Source: Syntrophales bacterium (GTDB lineage Bacteria > Desulfobacterota > Syntrophia > Syntrophales > UBA8958). Taken from it: 64,000 bases of DNA. Shown piece after piece: positions 33,581 to 42,797 of the stretch. The stretch is from NCBI GenBank assembly GCA_026417625.1, contig JAOACW010000001.1, forward strand, positions 176,881 to 240,880, written 5' to 3'. Under the pieces are notes generated by a model. The model worked only from the letters and a program-made list of their open reading frames with translations. It did no database searches and had not been told where the DNA came from. The position numbers and the translations under genes were made by a program. Position 1 is the stretch's first letter. Every line of letters starts with the position of its first letter.

Positions 33581-34414
33581 CTACCCTCTCAAGTAGGGGG
33601 GTAGTTCACTTTCTACTTTACCACGGAAGTTACATACCATACGACAGGATTGGCAGGGACTCTTCAATGCCGTAAGCGGTGGCTCACCTTTTATCTTCTC
33701 CTCTATAAAACGGATACACTTTTTTACATCACTTTCTTGACCTTCCACAATCAATGTTACTGCCCCCTCCGCACCGCCCCACCCTCCGGAGGCCACATGC
33801 ACAGCATTTAGTCCAAAAAGAACATCAATTGCTTCCAGTTCCGTAAATGCCCGCCCATCAGAAATACACGCAATTCCCACAGATGCCCCTATCGTCATAC
33901 TCAGATTTGCGATACCCCCGTAAAGTGCCGCCAAGGGAACAGATGGTATCAGTTTCTCCAACCCAACGGGAAAGATTATCTGTAACCCTCTGGCCTTCAT
34001 TGCCATGTAGAACTGGCCCATTGTTCCACCTGTGGGACTCGCCATAAGCACACCGATATTACCCTGGGCATCGATGGCATTCCCACCTTTAAGTAGTACG
34101 TCCCCTGGTCCCAGTTTATCCAGAACCTCGCCAGGTTCCACCTCAAGCACCTGCCCCCGGTAAAAAACTACAGGCTTTGTCCTCTCACTCTGTCCCAAAG
34201 CACAGAGCACACCCCGTATCACTTGACCAGCTACGTAACCCTCCTTTCTAAATTCTGAACCTAAAAGCTCCTCCAGTATGTAACCATTTGTTGACCCTCT
34301 AGCAACGAGAAGATATCCCTCTTCTTTAGCCTGTTTCACTTCCGGCAGTCTTACCAAACCTTTAGCAATCAACCTTTTCGACTCTGCAGGAGTCAACGTA
34401 AATAGTGCCTGCAC
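33581..34414 (-). CDS. Uncharacterised 277-residue protein with C-terminal cysteine motif
   Basis: I do not recognise the family with certainty. It is a soluble 277-residue protein: an N-terminal TPAESKRLIAKGLVRLPEV region that looks helical, glycine-rich turns (LLKGGNAIDAQG, MASPTGGTMGQF, ASGGWGGAEGAV), and a C-terminal PCQSCRMVC motif (CxxCxxxC) that could bind a metal or Fe-S cluster. The start GTG 34414 has AGGGGGA about 6 bases upstream. It is convergent with the mutase operon and divergent from the beta-keto acid cleavage enzyme gene. Confidence 0.75.
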   Translation of the reverse strand: MQALFTLTPAESKRLIAKGLVRLPEVKQAKEEGYLLVARGSTNGYILEELLGSEFRKEGYVAGQVIRGVLCALGQSERTKPVVFYRGQVLEVEPGEVLDKLGPGDVLLKGGNAIDAQGNIGVLMASPTGGTMGQFYMAMKARGLQIIFPVGLEKLIPSVPLAALYGGIANLSMTIGASVGIACISDGRAFTELEAIDVLFGLNAVHVASGGWGGAEGAVTLIVEGQESDVKKCIRFIEEKIKGEPPLTALKSPCQSCRMVCNFRGKVESELPPYLRG

Positions 34415-34501
34415 GATTTATCCCCCTATACTTAACTACTATCTACTTGCGGTGTATCCTAAAGTCAAGTGAATCACAACGAAAAAGGTTGATTTTTTAT
34501 A

Positions 34502-34518
34502 CACCTTAAAGTAAGGTG
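34502..34518. promoter_or_regulatory. 17-bp inverted repeat in divergent region
   Basis: CACCTTA-AAG-TAAGGTG: 7-base perfect arms around 3 bases, 87 bp before the BKACE start and 88 bp before the divergent unknown gene. A dimeric regulator site is possible; AAAGT(C/A)A(A)G-like text nearby (CTAAAGTCAAG) hints at a repeat, but this is weak. Confidence 0.4.
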
Positions 34519-34604
34519 AACCTTGTCCTTAAGATGTCTGAATACCCTTCGATAATAGATTCAGAACGCAATTGTACAAAAAACACAATTACCGGCGAGG
34601 TTCC

Positions 34605-35528
34605 ATGAAGGAAAAGGCGATTATTACTGCGGCCATCACGGGAAGCATCCACACTCCGGGAATGACACCTTATCTCCCCATTACACCAAAGGAAATAGCA
34701 GATGAGGCCGTAAGGTCATACGAAGCTGGGGCAGCAATATGTCATATACATGCTCGCGACCCACATACGGGACGACCGTCTCCCGATATAAACATTATGC
34801 GTGAAATTATCACATCCATCAAAAGCCGATGTGATATAGTAATCTGCGTCACCACCGGAGGTGGTCTGGGTATGACAGTCGAAGAAAGGGTACGCCCCGT
34901 GTCTGTCTTTAAACCCGAACTTGCTTCCTTTAACGCCGGATCCATAAATTTTGCTCTTTTTCATACCTTACAGAAATACAAAAACTTCAAATTTGACTGG
35001 GAAAAACAGTACCTTGCAATAACGGAAGACTTCATCTTCCCCAATACTTTCAAATCCATGCGCGAGTTCGCCCGAATCTTTGCTGAAAGTGATACAAAAG
35101 CAGAATTCGAAATATACGATGCAGCAATGGTAAACAATGTCGCCTTCATGATCGAAAACGGTCAGACAAAAAAACCTGTCTACATACAGTTCGTGATGGG
35201 TGTACTAGGCGGCATTACTCCCAGTCCAGAAAACCTCAGATTTTTGGTTGAATACTCAAAAAAATTGATTGGAGAATTCGAATTCTCGGTTTGTGTGGCC
35301 GGTCGTGCCCAATTTGCCATGTGCACGCAGGCCCTTCTCCTCGGCGGACACTGCAGGGTGGGACTTGAAGACAACCTCTACCTAGACAAGGGGAGATTAG
35401 CAAAGAGCAATGCCGAGCAGGTGGAAAAAATCATCCGCATTGCCAGAGAGTTGGGCATTGAACCAGCAACACCAGAAGAAGCCAGAAAAATACTGGGGTT
35501 AAAAGGAAAAGACAAAGTTAATTTCTGA
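34605..35528 (+). CDS. Beta-keto acid cleavage enzyme (DUF849/Kce family)
   Basis: Zinc-dependent enzyme of the BKACE family; members such as 3-keto-5-aminohexanoate cleavage enzyme react a beta-keto acid with acetyl-CoA to give acetoacetate and a new acyl-CoA. The 307-residue TIM-barrel protein has the zinc-binding His47-x-His49 in HIHARDPHTGRPSPD, VTTGGG, the LASFNAGS segment, and GGHCRVGLEDNLYL near the C-terminus. ATG 34605 has GAGG four bases upstream; an earlier in-frame start lacks a site. The exact substrate is unknown; the following AtoE carrier suggests short-chain acid metabolism. Confidence 0.9.
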   Translation: MKEKAIITAAITGSIHTPGMTPYLPITPKEIADEAVRSYEAGAAICHIHARDPHTGRPSPDINIMREIITSIKSRCDIVICVTTGGGLGMTVEERVRPVSVFKPELASFNAGSINFALFHTLQKYKNFKFDWEKQYLAITEDFIFPNTFKSMREFARIFAESDTKAEFEIYDAAMVNNVAFMIENGQTKKPVYIQFVMGVLGGITPSPENLRFLVEYSKKLIGEFEFSVCVAGRAQFAMCTQALLLGGHCRVGLEDNLYLDKGRLAKSNAEQVEKIIRIARELGIEPATPEEARKILGLKGKDKVNF

Positions 35529-35537
35529 ATTAATCGG

Positions 35538-35566
35538 TTGATTTTCCATTCTTTTACTTGTATATA
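35538..35566 (+). promoter_or_regulatory. Candidate promoter upstream of the atoE leader
   Basis: TTGATT (35538-35543), 17-base spacer, TATATA (35561-35566). Transcription would start near 35573 and run through the hairpin at 35614-35654 before atoE, about 113 bases of leader. Confidence 0.5.
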
Positions 35567-35613
35567 AATAATGTTCTACCTGTGACTGCGTGAGGTTAGC
35601 CCATGAAAATAAT

Positions 35614-35654
35614 GCGTAAAAGCCCGCCTCGTTTTGGGGTGGGCTTTTTTACGC
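35614..35654 (+). terminator. Rho-independent terminator or atoE attenuator
   Basis: GCGTAAA-A-GCCCGCC pairs with GGTGGGC and TTTTTTACGC around an 9-base loop; the core 7-bp GC stem is followed at once by six Ts. It can end the BKACE transcript, but it also lies between the candidate promoter at 35538 and atoE. A second AGCCC at 35598-35602 could pair with the same GGGCT, an arrangement compatible with attenuation. Confidence 0.75.
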
Positions 35655-35685
35655 CAAATATTTTTCAAGGAGGAGGTGTAGTGTT

Positions 35686-37041
35686 ATGATAAGGAGACTT
35701 GCGCAGTTTTTTACGTACATCATGAGGCATTTCCTGCCTGATGCTTACCTTTTCGCCATTTTATTAACCTTTCTATCCGCCATCCTGGCCCTTCTGTTCA
35801 CCGAAGCGAGTTTCATGAAGGTGATAACAGATTGGGGTAAGGGGGTCTATGGCATTGTGGCGTTTGCCATGCAGATGGTTCTCGTTCTTGTTACAGGTTA
35901 CTGCCTCGCACTTACGGTTCCTGCGAGAAGGTTTCTCGATTGGGTAGCCTCCCTAGCCACCACTCCAGTTAAAGGCGCCATGATCACGGCTTTTGTTGCA
36001 AGCGTCGCCGGATTTATAAACTGGGGTTTTGGTCTTATCCTCGGCGGATTTTGTGCATTGGAAATCGCCCGGAGAACTAAAAAATCCGATTTTCCAATTC
36101 TAATTGCCGCCGCATACACTGGTCTAGGCATATGGCACATGGGATTTTCCGGTTCCATTCCTCTGCTTATTGCCACGCCCAAGCACACCATGAACCTGAT
36201 AGAGAAAGCAAGTGGGGTTGTAACGCCAATCAGCAATTCAATCCTAGCGCCGTGGAATATTATTCCAGCCATCTTTCTCCTGTTAACCATTCCGCTTCTT
36301 TTCTACTTCATGTACCCCCGGGAGGAAGATCGCCATTACCTTACCTCGGAGAAAGCCGAAGCACTTCTCGGTGAAACAGTACATGTAGAAAGACCAGCAG
36401 AGCCCACACTCGCAGAAAGAATAGACCACAGCTACATTATCAATGGAATATTTGCTCTTATGGGTGTAATTTACCTATACAACCACTTTAGCACTAAAGG
36501 ACTAGATTTGAATCTTGATATAGTTATCTTCCTCTTCTTCATGGCCGGTGTTATACTCCACGGAAAACCCATAAACTACGTCCAGGCCATGAACATCGCA
36601 ATAAGGTCCTGTGGTGGTATTGCCCTGCAATTCCCTCTCTACGGCGGTATCATGGGAATCATGATAAACACGGGATTAGCCAAGGTTATAGCCAACTGGT
36701 TCGTGACCATATCCACCAAAGAGACATTTTACATGTTCCAGTACTGGGCAGCTGGATTGATAAATATGTTTGTTCCATCAGGTGGAGGACAGTGGGCCGT
36801 TCAGGGTCCCATCACCGTCGAGGCCGCAAAGATGATGAATATTGATATGGTAAAATCATCAATGATGGTGGCTTGGGGTGACCAGTGGACAAACATGATA
36901 CAACCTTTCTGGGCTCTACCGCTTTTAGGATTGTCTGGTCTCTCTGCACGGGATATCATGGGTTACACCACCATGGTACTTATATGGATGGGTATAGTGC
37001 TCAGCATAGTTGCTCTCGCGATGGGATTTGGATACTTCTAA
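35686..37041 (+). CDS. atoE: Short-chain fatty acid transporter, AtoE family
   Basis: Predicted inner-membrane carrier of 451 residues with about twelve hydrophobic segments. Family features include LPDAYLFAILLTF near the N-terminus, GFINWGFGLILGGF, the hydrophilic loop with MYPREEDRHY in the middle, and FVPSGGGQWAVQGP in the C-terminal half, which are diagnostic for AtoE/short-chain fatty acid transporters. It would import (or export) acetoacetate, butyrate or similar acids. AAGGAGGAGG precedes the ATG. It follows the BKACE gene across a terminator-like leader and is near the acyl-CoA mutase operon. Confidence 0.93.
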   Translation: MIRRLAQFFTYIMRHFLPDAYLFAILLTFLSAILALLFTEASFMKVITDWGKGVYGIVAFAMQMVLVLVTGYCLALTVPARRFLDWVASLATTPVKGAMITAFVASVAGFINWGFGLILGGFCALEIARRTKKSDFPILIAAAYTGLGIWHMGFSGSIPLLIATPKHTMNLIEKASGVVTPISNSILAPWNIIPAIFLLLTIPLLFYFMYPREEDRHYLTSEKAEALLGETVHVERPAEPTLAERIDHSYIINGIFALMGVIYLYNHFSTKGLDLNLDIVIFLFFMAGVILHGKPINYVQAMNIAIRSCGGIALQFPLYGGIMGIMINTGLAKVIANWFVTISTKETFYMFQYWAAGLINMFVPSGGGQWAVQGPITVEAAKMMNIDMVKSSMMVAWGDQWTNMIQPFWALPLLGLSGLSARDIMGYTTMVLIWMGIVLSIVALAMGFGYF

Positions 37042-37053
37042 ACCTAAAATTAA

Positions 37054-37087
37054 AAGAGGCCGCTTCTCTTCACGGAAGCGGCCTCTT
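37054..37087 (-). terminator. Bidirectional terminator between atoE and trkH
   Basis: AAGAGGCCGCTTC (37054-37066) and GAAGCGGCCTCTT (37075-37087) form a perfect 13-bp stem with an 8-base loop. On the minus strand it follows the trkH stop and continues into TTTTAATTTT, a good U-rich tail; on the plus strand it follows the atoE stop by 12 bp with a weaker tail. Confidence 0.85.
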
Positions 37088-37088
37088 C

Positions 37089-38537
37089 TCATCTACGCCA
37101 GAAAGCAGGAACTATAAGTACAATCACCGTATAGATCTCCAACCGCCCAAGAAGCATACAGAATATCAATATCCACTTGCCCGTCTGTGGAATAAGCGCG
37201 AAGTTGTCCATTGGTCCCACAACCCCCAGACCAGGACCAACGTTACCTAAACAGGTCGCTACAGCCGCTATAGATGAAATCATGTCTAGGCCAAGAACGG
37301 CAAGAAGTAGTGATGCCATAACAAAAATAATAAGGTACAAAAGAAAAAAGCCCCATACGCTTCTGAGAATGTGCTGAGGTACGGGAAGGTTTCCGAACTT
37401 AACCACAGTAGTAGCATGGGGATGAATGATCCTCACTATCTCTAAATAGGCGTGGCGAACGAGCAGAATAAAACGCATAATTTTTATCCCTCCCCCTGTA
37501 GAACCTGCCATACAACCTAAAAACATACAGATTAGAAGGATATACTGAGAAAAGACAGGCCACTTCTCAAAATCAACTGTTACATACCCTGTGGTTGTAA
37601 TAATGGATACAACTTGAAAAATAGCTTCCCGAAAAGATTCAAAAAAACCTTTCTCCATTTCCAAAAAAAGATCGATTGTCACTGCCCCCACAAAAAAAAG
37701 AACCATGCATAAGTACGTTTTGAACTCTGGATCCTTCAGATATACACGTCGGTTACCCGATATAAACCTGTAATGGAGGGTAAAGCTCATTCCCGAAATG
37801 AACATGAAGAAAACAAAAACACATTCGGTGTAATAACTTCCGAAAGCACCAATACTGGCATTTCTCGTGGAGAAACCTCCCGTGGGCAGTGTGGTAAAGG
37901 CATGGCAAACCGCCTCAAAAAAAGTAAGACCACCGAGGAGCAGAAAAAAAATCTCAAAGAGAGTAAAAACAACGTAGATCTTCCACAGTGCTGCAGCTGT
38001 CTCAGCAATTCTGGGAGTCAGTTTATCAACAACAGGGCTTGGAGTCTCGGCCTTGTAAAGCTGCATTCCCCCAACACCAAGAAATGGCAAAACAGCAATG
38101 GTTAGAACAATAATGCCCATCCCCCCAAGCCACTGTGTCTGAGATCTCCACAGTAGTATCCCTTTGGGGAGAACCTCCAAGTTGGTTAGAATGCTTGAAC
38201 CTGTGGTTGTGAAACCAGAAACACTTTCAAAAAGGGCATCAGTGAATGATGGTATCGAACCGGAGAGGATATAAGGTAGCGTTGCAACAAGACCTGAAAC
38301 AATCCAGCCTCCAGCTACTACCAGTACACCGTCACGATGGCTGAGATAATCATCCTCTTGTCCCCGGCTTAAAAAATACAGCAAACTACCAATTGAGATT
38401 GTTAAGAGGAATGAAAAAAACAGAGACGTCACACAACTTTCCTCGTAAAAAAAAGATACACAGAGAGGGAGAAGCATAAAAACACCCAGAAAAATAACAA
38501 GCATGGCAATAAGACGAGAAATGAGTCGGAAATTCAT
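37089..38537 (-). CDS. trkH: Potassium uptake protein TrkH
   Basis: Membrane pore subunit of the Trk K+ uptake system, 482 residues with about ten hydrophobic helices arranged as four M1-P-M2 repeats. Selectivity-filter segments are visible as SGFTTTGSS, TTGGFSTRN, TTGYVTVDF and the late CLGNVGPGLG. It also contains the conserved GCMAGSTGGGIKIMRF. Its ATG shares a base with the trkA stop (TAATG), so trkA-trkH is a coupled operon ending at a strong hairpin. Confidence 0.95.
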   Translation of the reverse strand: MNFRLISRLIAMLVIFLGVFMLLPLCVSFFYEESCVTSLFFSFLLTISIGSLLYFLSRGQEDDYLSHRDGVLVVAGGWIVSGLVATLPYILSGSIPSFTDALFESVSGFTTTGSSILTNLEVLPKGILLWRSQTQWLGGMGIIVLTIAVLPFLGVGGMQLYKAETPSPVVDKLTPRIAETAAALWKIYVVFTLFEIFFLLLGGLTFFEAVCHAFTTLPTGGFSTRNASIGAFGSYYTECVFVFFMFISGMSFTLHYRFISGNRRVYLKDPEFKTYLCMVLFFVGAVTIDLFLEMEKGFFESFREAIFQVVSIITTTGYVTVDFEKWPVFSQYILLICMFLGCMAGSTGGGIKIMRFILLVRHAYLEIVRIIHPHATTVVKFGNLPVPQHILRSVWGFFLLYLIIFVMASLLLAVLGLDMISSIAAVATCLGNVGPGLGVVGPMDNFALIPQTGKWILIFCMLLGRLEIYTVIVLIVPAFWRR

Positions 38538-39895
38538 TAAAAGTATTCCAGTTTCACAGTTAAAAGTTTTTCCAGCTGAGGAATGGCCTTCTGCACTGCA
38601 AAAAGAATGAGATGATCGTGAGGCTCCACAACCGTTGAACCGCTAGGTATGATTATCTCATCTCCACGAATAACAGCTCCCAACATAGCTCCTGGGGGGA
38701 ACTTTATGCTGTGAAGTGGAACATTAACAATATCTGAGGTTTCCATTGCTTCTGCCTCAATGGCCTCAGCCTGCTCCTCCCTCAAAGGTGCTACAGAAAT
38801 AATCTTCCCCCGACGGATATACTGAAGTATCTCCCTTACCGCGGTCATACGAGGATTTATAACAGTATCCAAACCCAGAACAGAGACAACGGGAATGTAA
38901 CTGAGCTTGCTCACCCTGGTAATTGTCATAGCAGCTCCGAGATCCTTCGCAAGAAGAGAGATTAGCACGTTGCTCTCTTCATCACCGGTCACCGCTATTA
39001 GCAAATCCATCTGACTTGCATTTTCCTCTCTGAGAAGATCTCTATCGGTACCATCACCACGGATGACTATAACCTTTTTCAACTGAGTAACTACCTCTTT
39101 GCAACGTGCTCCATTCTGCTCAATTATCTTCACATTTAGATTTCTATCGTCAAGAGCCCTGGCAATAGCCATACCTGTTTCACCGGCACCAACGATCATA
39201 ATGTTGCGCACGGGTTTGATCTTTCCCTGAACACACCTCAATATTTGGGGAACTTCCTCAGCACGCATCACAAAATAAACAAGATCGAGAGGCTGAATAA
39301 CATCCTTCCCGCTGGGAATAAGTATTCTATGCCCCCTCACAATGGATCCCACAAGAATATTGGCGCCCATTTCCTTAAGGTCACTGAGCTTTTTTCCAAC
39401 CAAAGGTGAATTCGGGGCGATTAGAAAACTTATAAGCTTTACTTTCCCCCCCACAAAATCAATAACCTCAGAAGCCCCAGGTACTTCAAGTAGTTTCAAC
39501 ACTGTATCCACAACCATACGACGAGTATTAATAACGAGATCAATACCCAATACGTCCTTACCGAATAAATAACTTTCCTCCAGAAATTCCTGATTTCTCA
39601 CCCGTGCTACCTTTATCACATGCTTGTTCAAATTTCGGGCCAGCAAGCAGGCAATGAGATTTGCCTCATCGGAGTCCGTGGCAGCAACCAAAAGTTCCGC
39701 CTCCCTGATGCCAGCTTCCCTAAGCATCCGCGGGCTTGTTCCAGAACCAAGCAAGGCCTGAACATCTAAGTTCTCACTTACCCTTCTGATCTTCGCCGGA
39801 TCTTTATCAATAATAACTACATCGTGCTCCTCTTCAGATAGCTTCTTAGCTATGTGGTATCCTACCTCTCCAGCACCAATGATGATTATACGCAA
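38537..39895 (-). CDS. trkA: Trk system regulatory subunit TrkA
   Basis: Cytoplasmic NAD(H)-binding regulator of TrkH, 452 residues, made of two RCK halves. Each half opens with a nucleotide-binding fold (IIIIGAGEVGYHIAKKL near residue 3 and IMIVGAGETGMAIARAL near 233) followed by a TrkA-C domain (GANILVGSIVRG; GAMLGAVIRGDEIIIPSG). Full length for the family. Translationally coupled to trkH. Confidence 0.95.
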   Translation of the reverse strand: MRIIIIGAGEVGYHIAKKLSEEEHDVVIIDKDPAKIRRVSENLDVQALLGSGTSPRMLREAGIREAELLVAATDSDEANLIACLLARNLNKHVIKVARVRNQEFLEESYLFGKDVLGIDLVINTRRMVVDTVLKLLEVPGASEVIDFVGGKVKLISFLIAPNSPLVGKKLSDLKEMGANILVGSIVRGHRILIPSGKDVIQPLDLVYFVMRAEEVPQILRCVQGKIKPVRNIMIVGAGETGMAIARALDDRNLNVKIIEQNGARCKEVVTQLKKVIVIRGDGTDRDLLREENASQMDLLIAVTGDEESNVLISLLAKDLGAAMTITRVSKLSYIPVVSVLGLDTVINPRMTAVREILQYIRRGKIISVAPLREEQAEAIEAEAMETSDIVNVPLHSIKFPPGAMLGAVIRGDEIIIPSGSTVVEPHDHLILFAVQKAIPQLEKLLTVKLEYF

Positions 39896-40031
39896 GCAAA
39901 AACCCCCTTACTAGCATTAAATGCAGCTCTTGCAACAAGGATATTTCAATGTCAAGCCTCTTTAGTAATCAAAAATTACGCCTTTTTCTCCTTGACATAC
40001 AAATCCCATTTAACATACAAGGAGCGGCCGT

Positions 40032-41468
40032 ATGGGAAAAATTATCCACACTATATTTCTCCTTTTGTTGATTACACCCAGCCCATTAGGCGCTGCGGCA
40101 AACCCAGAGAGTATCGGGAAGGCTCTCCCTTTATGGTCCGTTCTTCCATTCGTGGGTATCCTTCTCTCCATCGCCCTTTTCCCCCTATTGAAACCAGAAT
40201 TCTGGCATCACCATTACGGAAAAGTAGCAGCTTTCTGGGCTCTAATATTCGCCTTACCTTTTCTTTACTTTTTCAGAGAAACAGCATTTCATGAAATTAT
40301 ACACATACTTCTCATAGATTACATACCGTTTATCATACTTCTGTGGGGACTATTTACCATTGCGGGCGGCATCGTATTATCAGGCACTATAAGAGGAACT
40401 CCTACAATCAACACCATACTACTTCTCATAGGCACCTTTCTGGCCTCATGGGTAGGCACAACCGGAGCCTCAATGGTCATGATCAGACCTGTTCTCAGGG
40501 CTAATCGCTACCGTGTAAAAAAAGCCCATATTGTATGTTTCTTTATCATTCTCGTTTCCAATATAGGTGGTTCCCTCACTCCACTGGGTGATCCCCCTCT
40601 TTTCCTGGGTTTCTTACATAACGTGCCATTCTTCTGGGTAACAACTAACATACTCCCCCATTTTGCCTTTACCTCTCTAATAATTCTTACCATCTTCCAT
40701 CTTCTGGATATGTGGATGTACAGAAAGGAACACACTGCAAGAATGGAAATGCAAACCAAAGGTGAACCCTTGCGCATCCAAGGAACTTACAATTTCCTGT
40801 TCCTCGGTGGTGTTGTGGGAGTAATACTTCTTAGTGGGTACTGGAAAGCAGGCCATATTAACGTACTGGGTGTGGAAATGGAAATTCAGAACATCGTTCG
40901 CGATGTGGTAATTATCATATTGGGATTACTATCTCTCCTTTTGACCCCAAAAGAACTACGTGCGGCAAACGATTTTTCATGGGGACCTATACTGGAGGTG
41001 GCCAAGTTATTCGCTGGCATCTTCATCACTATAGTTCCCGCACTGGCTATACTACGGGCAGGCACTGAAGGAGCTCTGAGAGACCTGATAACGCTTATAC
41101 AAAATCCGGCGCATTACTTTTGGGCAACAGGTATTCTTTCATCCTTCTTGGATAATGCTCCTACATATCTTACCTTCTTCAACATGGCTCTGGGCAAACT
41201 ACAACTAACGGAAGCCATGGTTCCCGCTGCCTTAAAGGTTGGGGTAGAAACAACAAATCTCCAGTTCATTCATTATCTTGAGGCCATATCCGCAGGTGCT
41301 GTATTCATGGGTGCAAACACGTACATAGGAAACGCTCCAAATTTCATGGTAAAAGCCATAGCTGAAGAGGCGGGTGTAAATATGCCTTCTTTTTTCGGTT
41401 ACATGTTTAAATACTCAATCCCCATACTGATACCCACATTCGTGGCGGTATCTTTGATCTTTTTCTGA
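40032..41468 (+). CDS. NhaD-like sodium:proton antiporter family membrane protein
   Basis: Ion-transporter-superfamily (ArsB/NhaD/CitM) protein of 478 residues. After a signal-anchor-like N-terminus there are about eleven hydrophobic helices; conserved segments include GTTGASMVMIRP, NIGGSLTPLGDPPLFLGFL and SSFLDNAPTYLTFFN with GANTYIGNAPNFMVKA near the end, matching bacterial sodium:proton antiporter annotations. AAGGAG lies about 8 bases before the ATG. Likely exports Na+ in exchange for protons; the substrate is inferred from family only. It is divergent from trkA. Confidence 0.85.
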   Translation: MGKIIHTIFLLLLITPSPLGAAANPESIGKALPLWSVLPFVGILLSIALFPLLKPEFWHHHYGKVAAFWALIFALPFLYFFRETAFHEIIHILLIDYIPFIILLWGLFTIAGGIVLSGTIRGTPTINTILLLIGTFLASWVGTTGASMVMIRPVLRANRYRVKKAHIVCFFIILVSNIGGSLTPLGDPPLFLGFLHNVPFFWVTTNILPHFAFTSLIILTIFHLLDMWMYRKEHTARMEMQTKGEPLRIQGTYNFLFLGGVVGVILLSGYWKAGHINVLGVEMEIQNIVRDVVIIILGLLSLLLTPKELRAANDFSWGPILEVAKLFAGIFITIVPALAILRAGTEGALRDLITLIQNPAHYFWATGILSSFLDNAPTYLTFFNMALGKLQLTEAMVPAALKVGVETTNLQFIHYLEAISAGAVFMGANTYIGNAPNFMVKAIAEEAGVNMPSFFGYMFKYSIPILIPTFVAVSLIFF

Positions 41469-41482
41469 ATGGAGTAGCAAAG

Positions 41483-42070
41483 ATGTACAAAACTTACACT
41501 AAGGTTCTAATTTCTGGGAATAAAGATTACGTAAGAGGCTTCTTAGAAGGGTTCTTAGCGGGGAGAAACTTAAAAAGCGATATATTTTTCGGGGAAGATT
41601 TAAACCTGTCCGTTCAAGAAACAAAAAGCATAATAGCTCACTTAGTAGATCTTGAAGAAGAACGTTCCTTCGTAGTTATGGAGGCTCTTGCTTTTGGGAT
41701 TGTGGAAGAGGAGATCGACAAAGGTCACATCAAGCCCGCCTTTGAAATAATAAAAACGGAACCATTTAAGGAAGCGCAATTTGATTTTTCCATTCACACC
41801 TTTTCACAGGACACGGGACAAGAGATAAAGGATCTCATAAATCAATACTCTTCCAAAATAGACATCACTCCCACCTCGCCCATAATAGAAAAAGTTCTTC
41901 CGGAAGGAAAAGGCATAGAAGCATATGCCCCTCTCCATGACTATGAATTATTGTACAGAGGTCATGCTAAAGGTCTTCCCGGAGAGATTCTTAATTTTGC
42001 ACTGAAGTTGAACCGCTATGAAGTTGTTACCTTAGAAAACTGGAAATTTACGAACCACGATCAGGATTAA
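41483..42070 (+). CDS. Uncharacterised 195-residue protein
   Basis: I do not recognise this family. It is an acidic soluble protein of 195 residues with a repeated flavour of FLEGFLAGRN and a central PAFEIIKTEPFKEAQFDF region; no cysteines, signal or membrane helix. GGAG lies 8 bases before the ATG. It begins 14 bp after the antiporter stop and is probably co-transcribed; its last 23 bases overlap the end of convergent trmJ. A role connected with the antiporter is possible but not shown. Confidence 0.7.
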   Translation: MYKTYTKVLISGNKDYVRGFLEGFLAGRNLKSDIFFGEDLNLSVQETKSIIAHLVDLEEERSFVVMEALAFGIVEEEIDKGHIKPAFEIIKTEPFKEAQFDFSIHTFSQDTGQEIKDLINQYSSKIDITPTSPIIEKVLPEGKGIEAYAPLHDYELLYRGHAKGLPGEILNFALKLNRYEVVTLENWKFTNHDQD

Positions 42071-42797
42071 GCGCCCACGTTATCTGCCTTAAAATACCCC
42101 TTATGACCTTCACATCCCGCGCATAAAGATGAGTTCTTGAGAAAAATCTTCGGAGATGTCGCATGCCATGCTCAGGATTCTGAGGGTTTAGAAAACCGAT
42201 GTTGCAAAGAACTTCTTTCAATTGAGTGTACATACCTTCTACTTCCTGAACCGTCGCTAACTTTGGTGTGAAACCTCCCTTCTCTGGTAGTGAAGCTACA
42301 AATATCTCATAACACACTATCATAACCGCGTGGGAAAGATTTATAGATCGAAACTCATCGGAAACTGGGATAGTCACAACCGCATGACACAATTTCAGTT
42401 CTTCATTGCTCAAACCCTTATCTTCAGAACCAAAAACAATGGCTACTCTGTTATTCTGAGAGATATCCGCGATCTTTTTGGCAGCCTCCCTGGGAGTAAT
42501 GGCCGGTCCCCGTGCTGCTCCCAAACGCGCTGTTGTGCCTAACACGTAGTTAAAATCTGAAAGGGCATTCTCGAGGTTATCTGCATACTTTATACTATCC
42601 ACGATATCGGCAGCAAAACGTGTAGCCATTATAACCATCTCTTCCCTCGAAAAGGGACCAGCTTGCGAAACGATAAGACGATGGATACCCATGTTTTTCC
42701 CACATCTTGCTACAGAACCCACATTACCTGCGTAACGAGGCCTCTGCAAAACAATGGCAACGTTATCTAAATTTGCTCTCCTCTCCATACTCACCAT
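42048..42797 (-). CDS. trmJ: TrmJ-type tRNA/rRNA 2'-O-methyltransferase
   Basis: SPOUT-class methyltransferase of 249 residues resembling TrmJ, which methylates ribose 32 of tRNA. Motif 1 is VLQRPRYAGNVGSVARCGKNMG, motif 2 is VFGSEDKGLSNEEL, motif 3 is SINLSHAVMIVCYE; the C-terminal RHLRRFFSRTHL tail is the TrmJ-specific RNA-binding extension. ATG 42797 overlaps the hotdog gene stop by seven bases; ATG 42788 is an equally possible start. The 3' end overlaps the convergent unknown gene by 23 bases. Confidence 0.88.
   Translation of the reverse strand: MVSMERRANLDNVAIVLQRPRYAGNVGSVARCGKNMGIHRLIVSQAGPFSREEMVIMATRFAADIVDSIKYADNLENALSDFNYVLGTTARLGAARGPAITPREAAKKIADISQNNRVAIVFGSEDKGLSNEELKLCHAVVTIPVSDEFRSINLSHAVMIVCYEIFVASLPEKGGFTPKLATVQEVEGMYTQLKEVLCNIGFLNPQNPEHGMRHLRRFFSRTHLYARDVKVIRGILRQITWALNPDRGS

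Noticed and set aside
39992..40020. TTGACA-17-ATACAA as promoter for the NhaD-like gene
   Set aside because: The -10 match is poor and the start would fall on or after the AAGGAG ribosome site.
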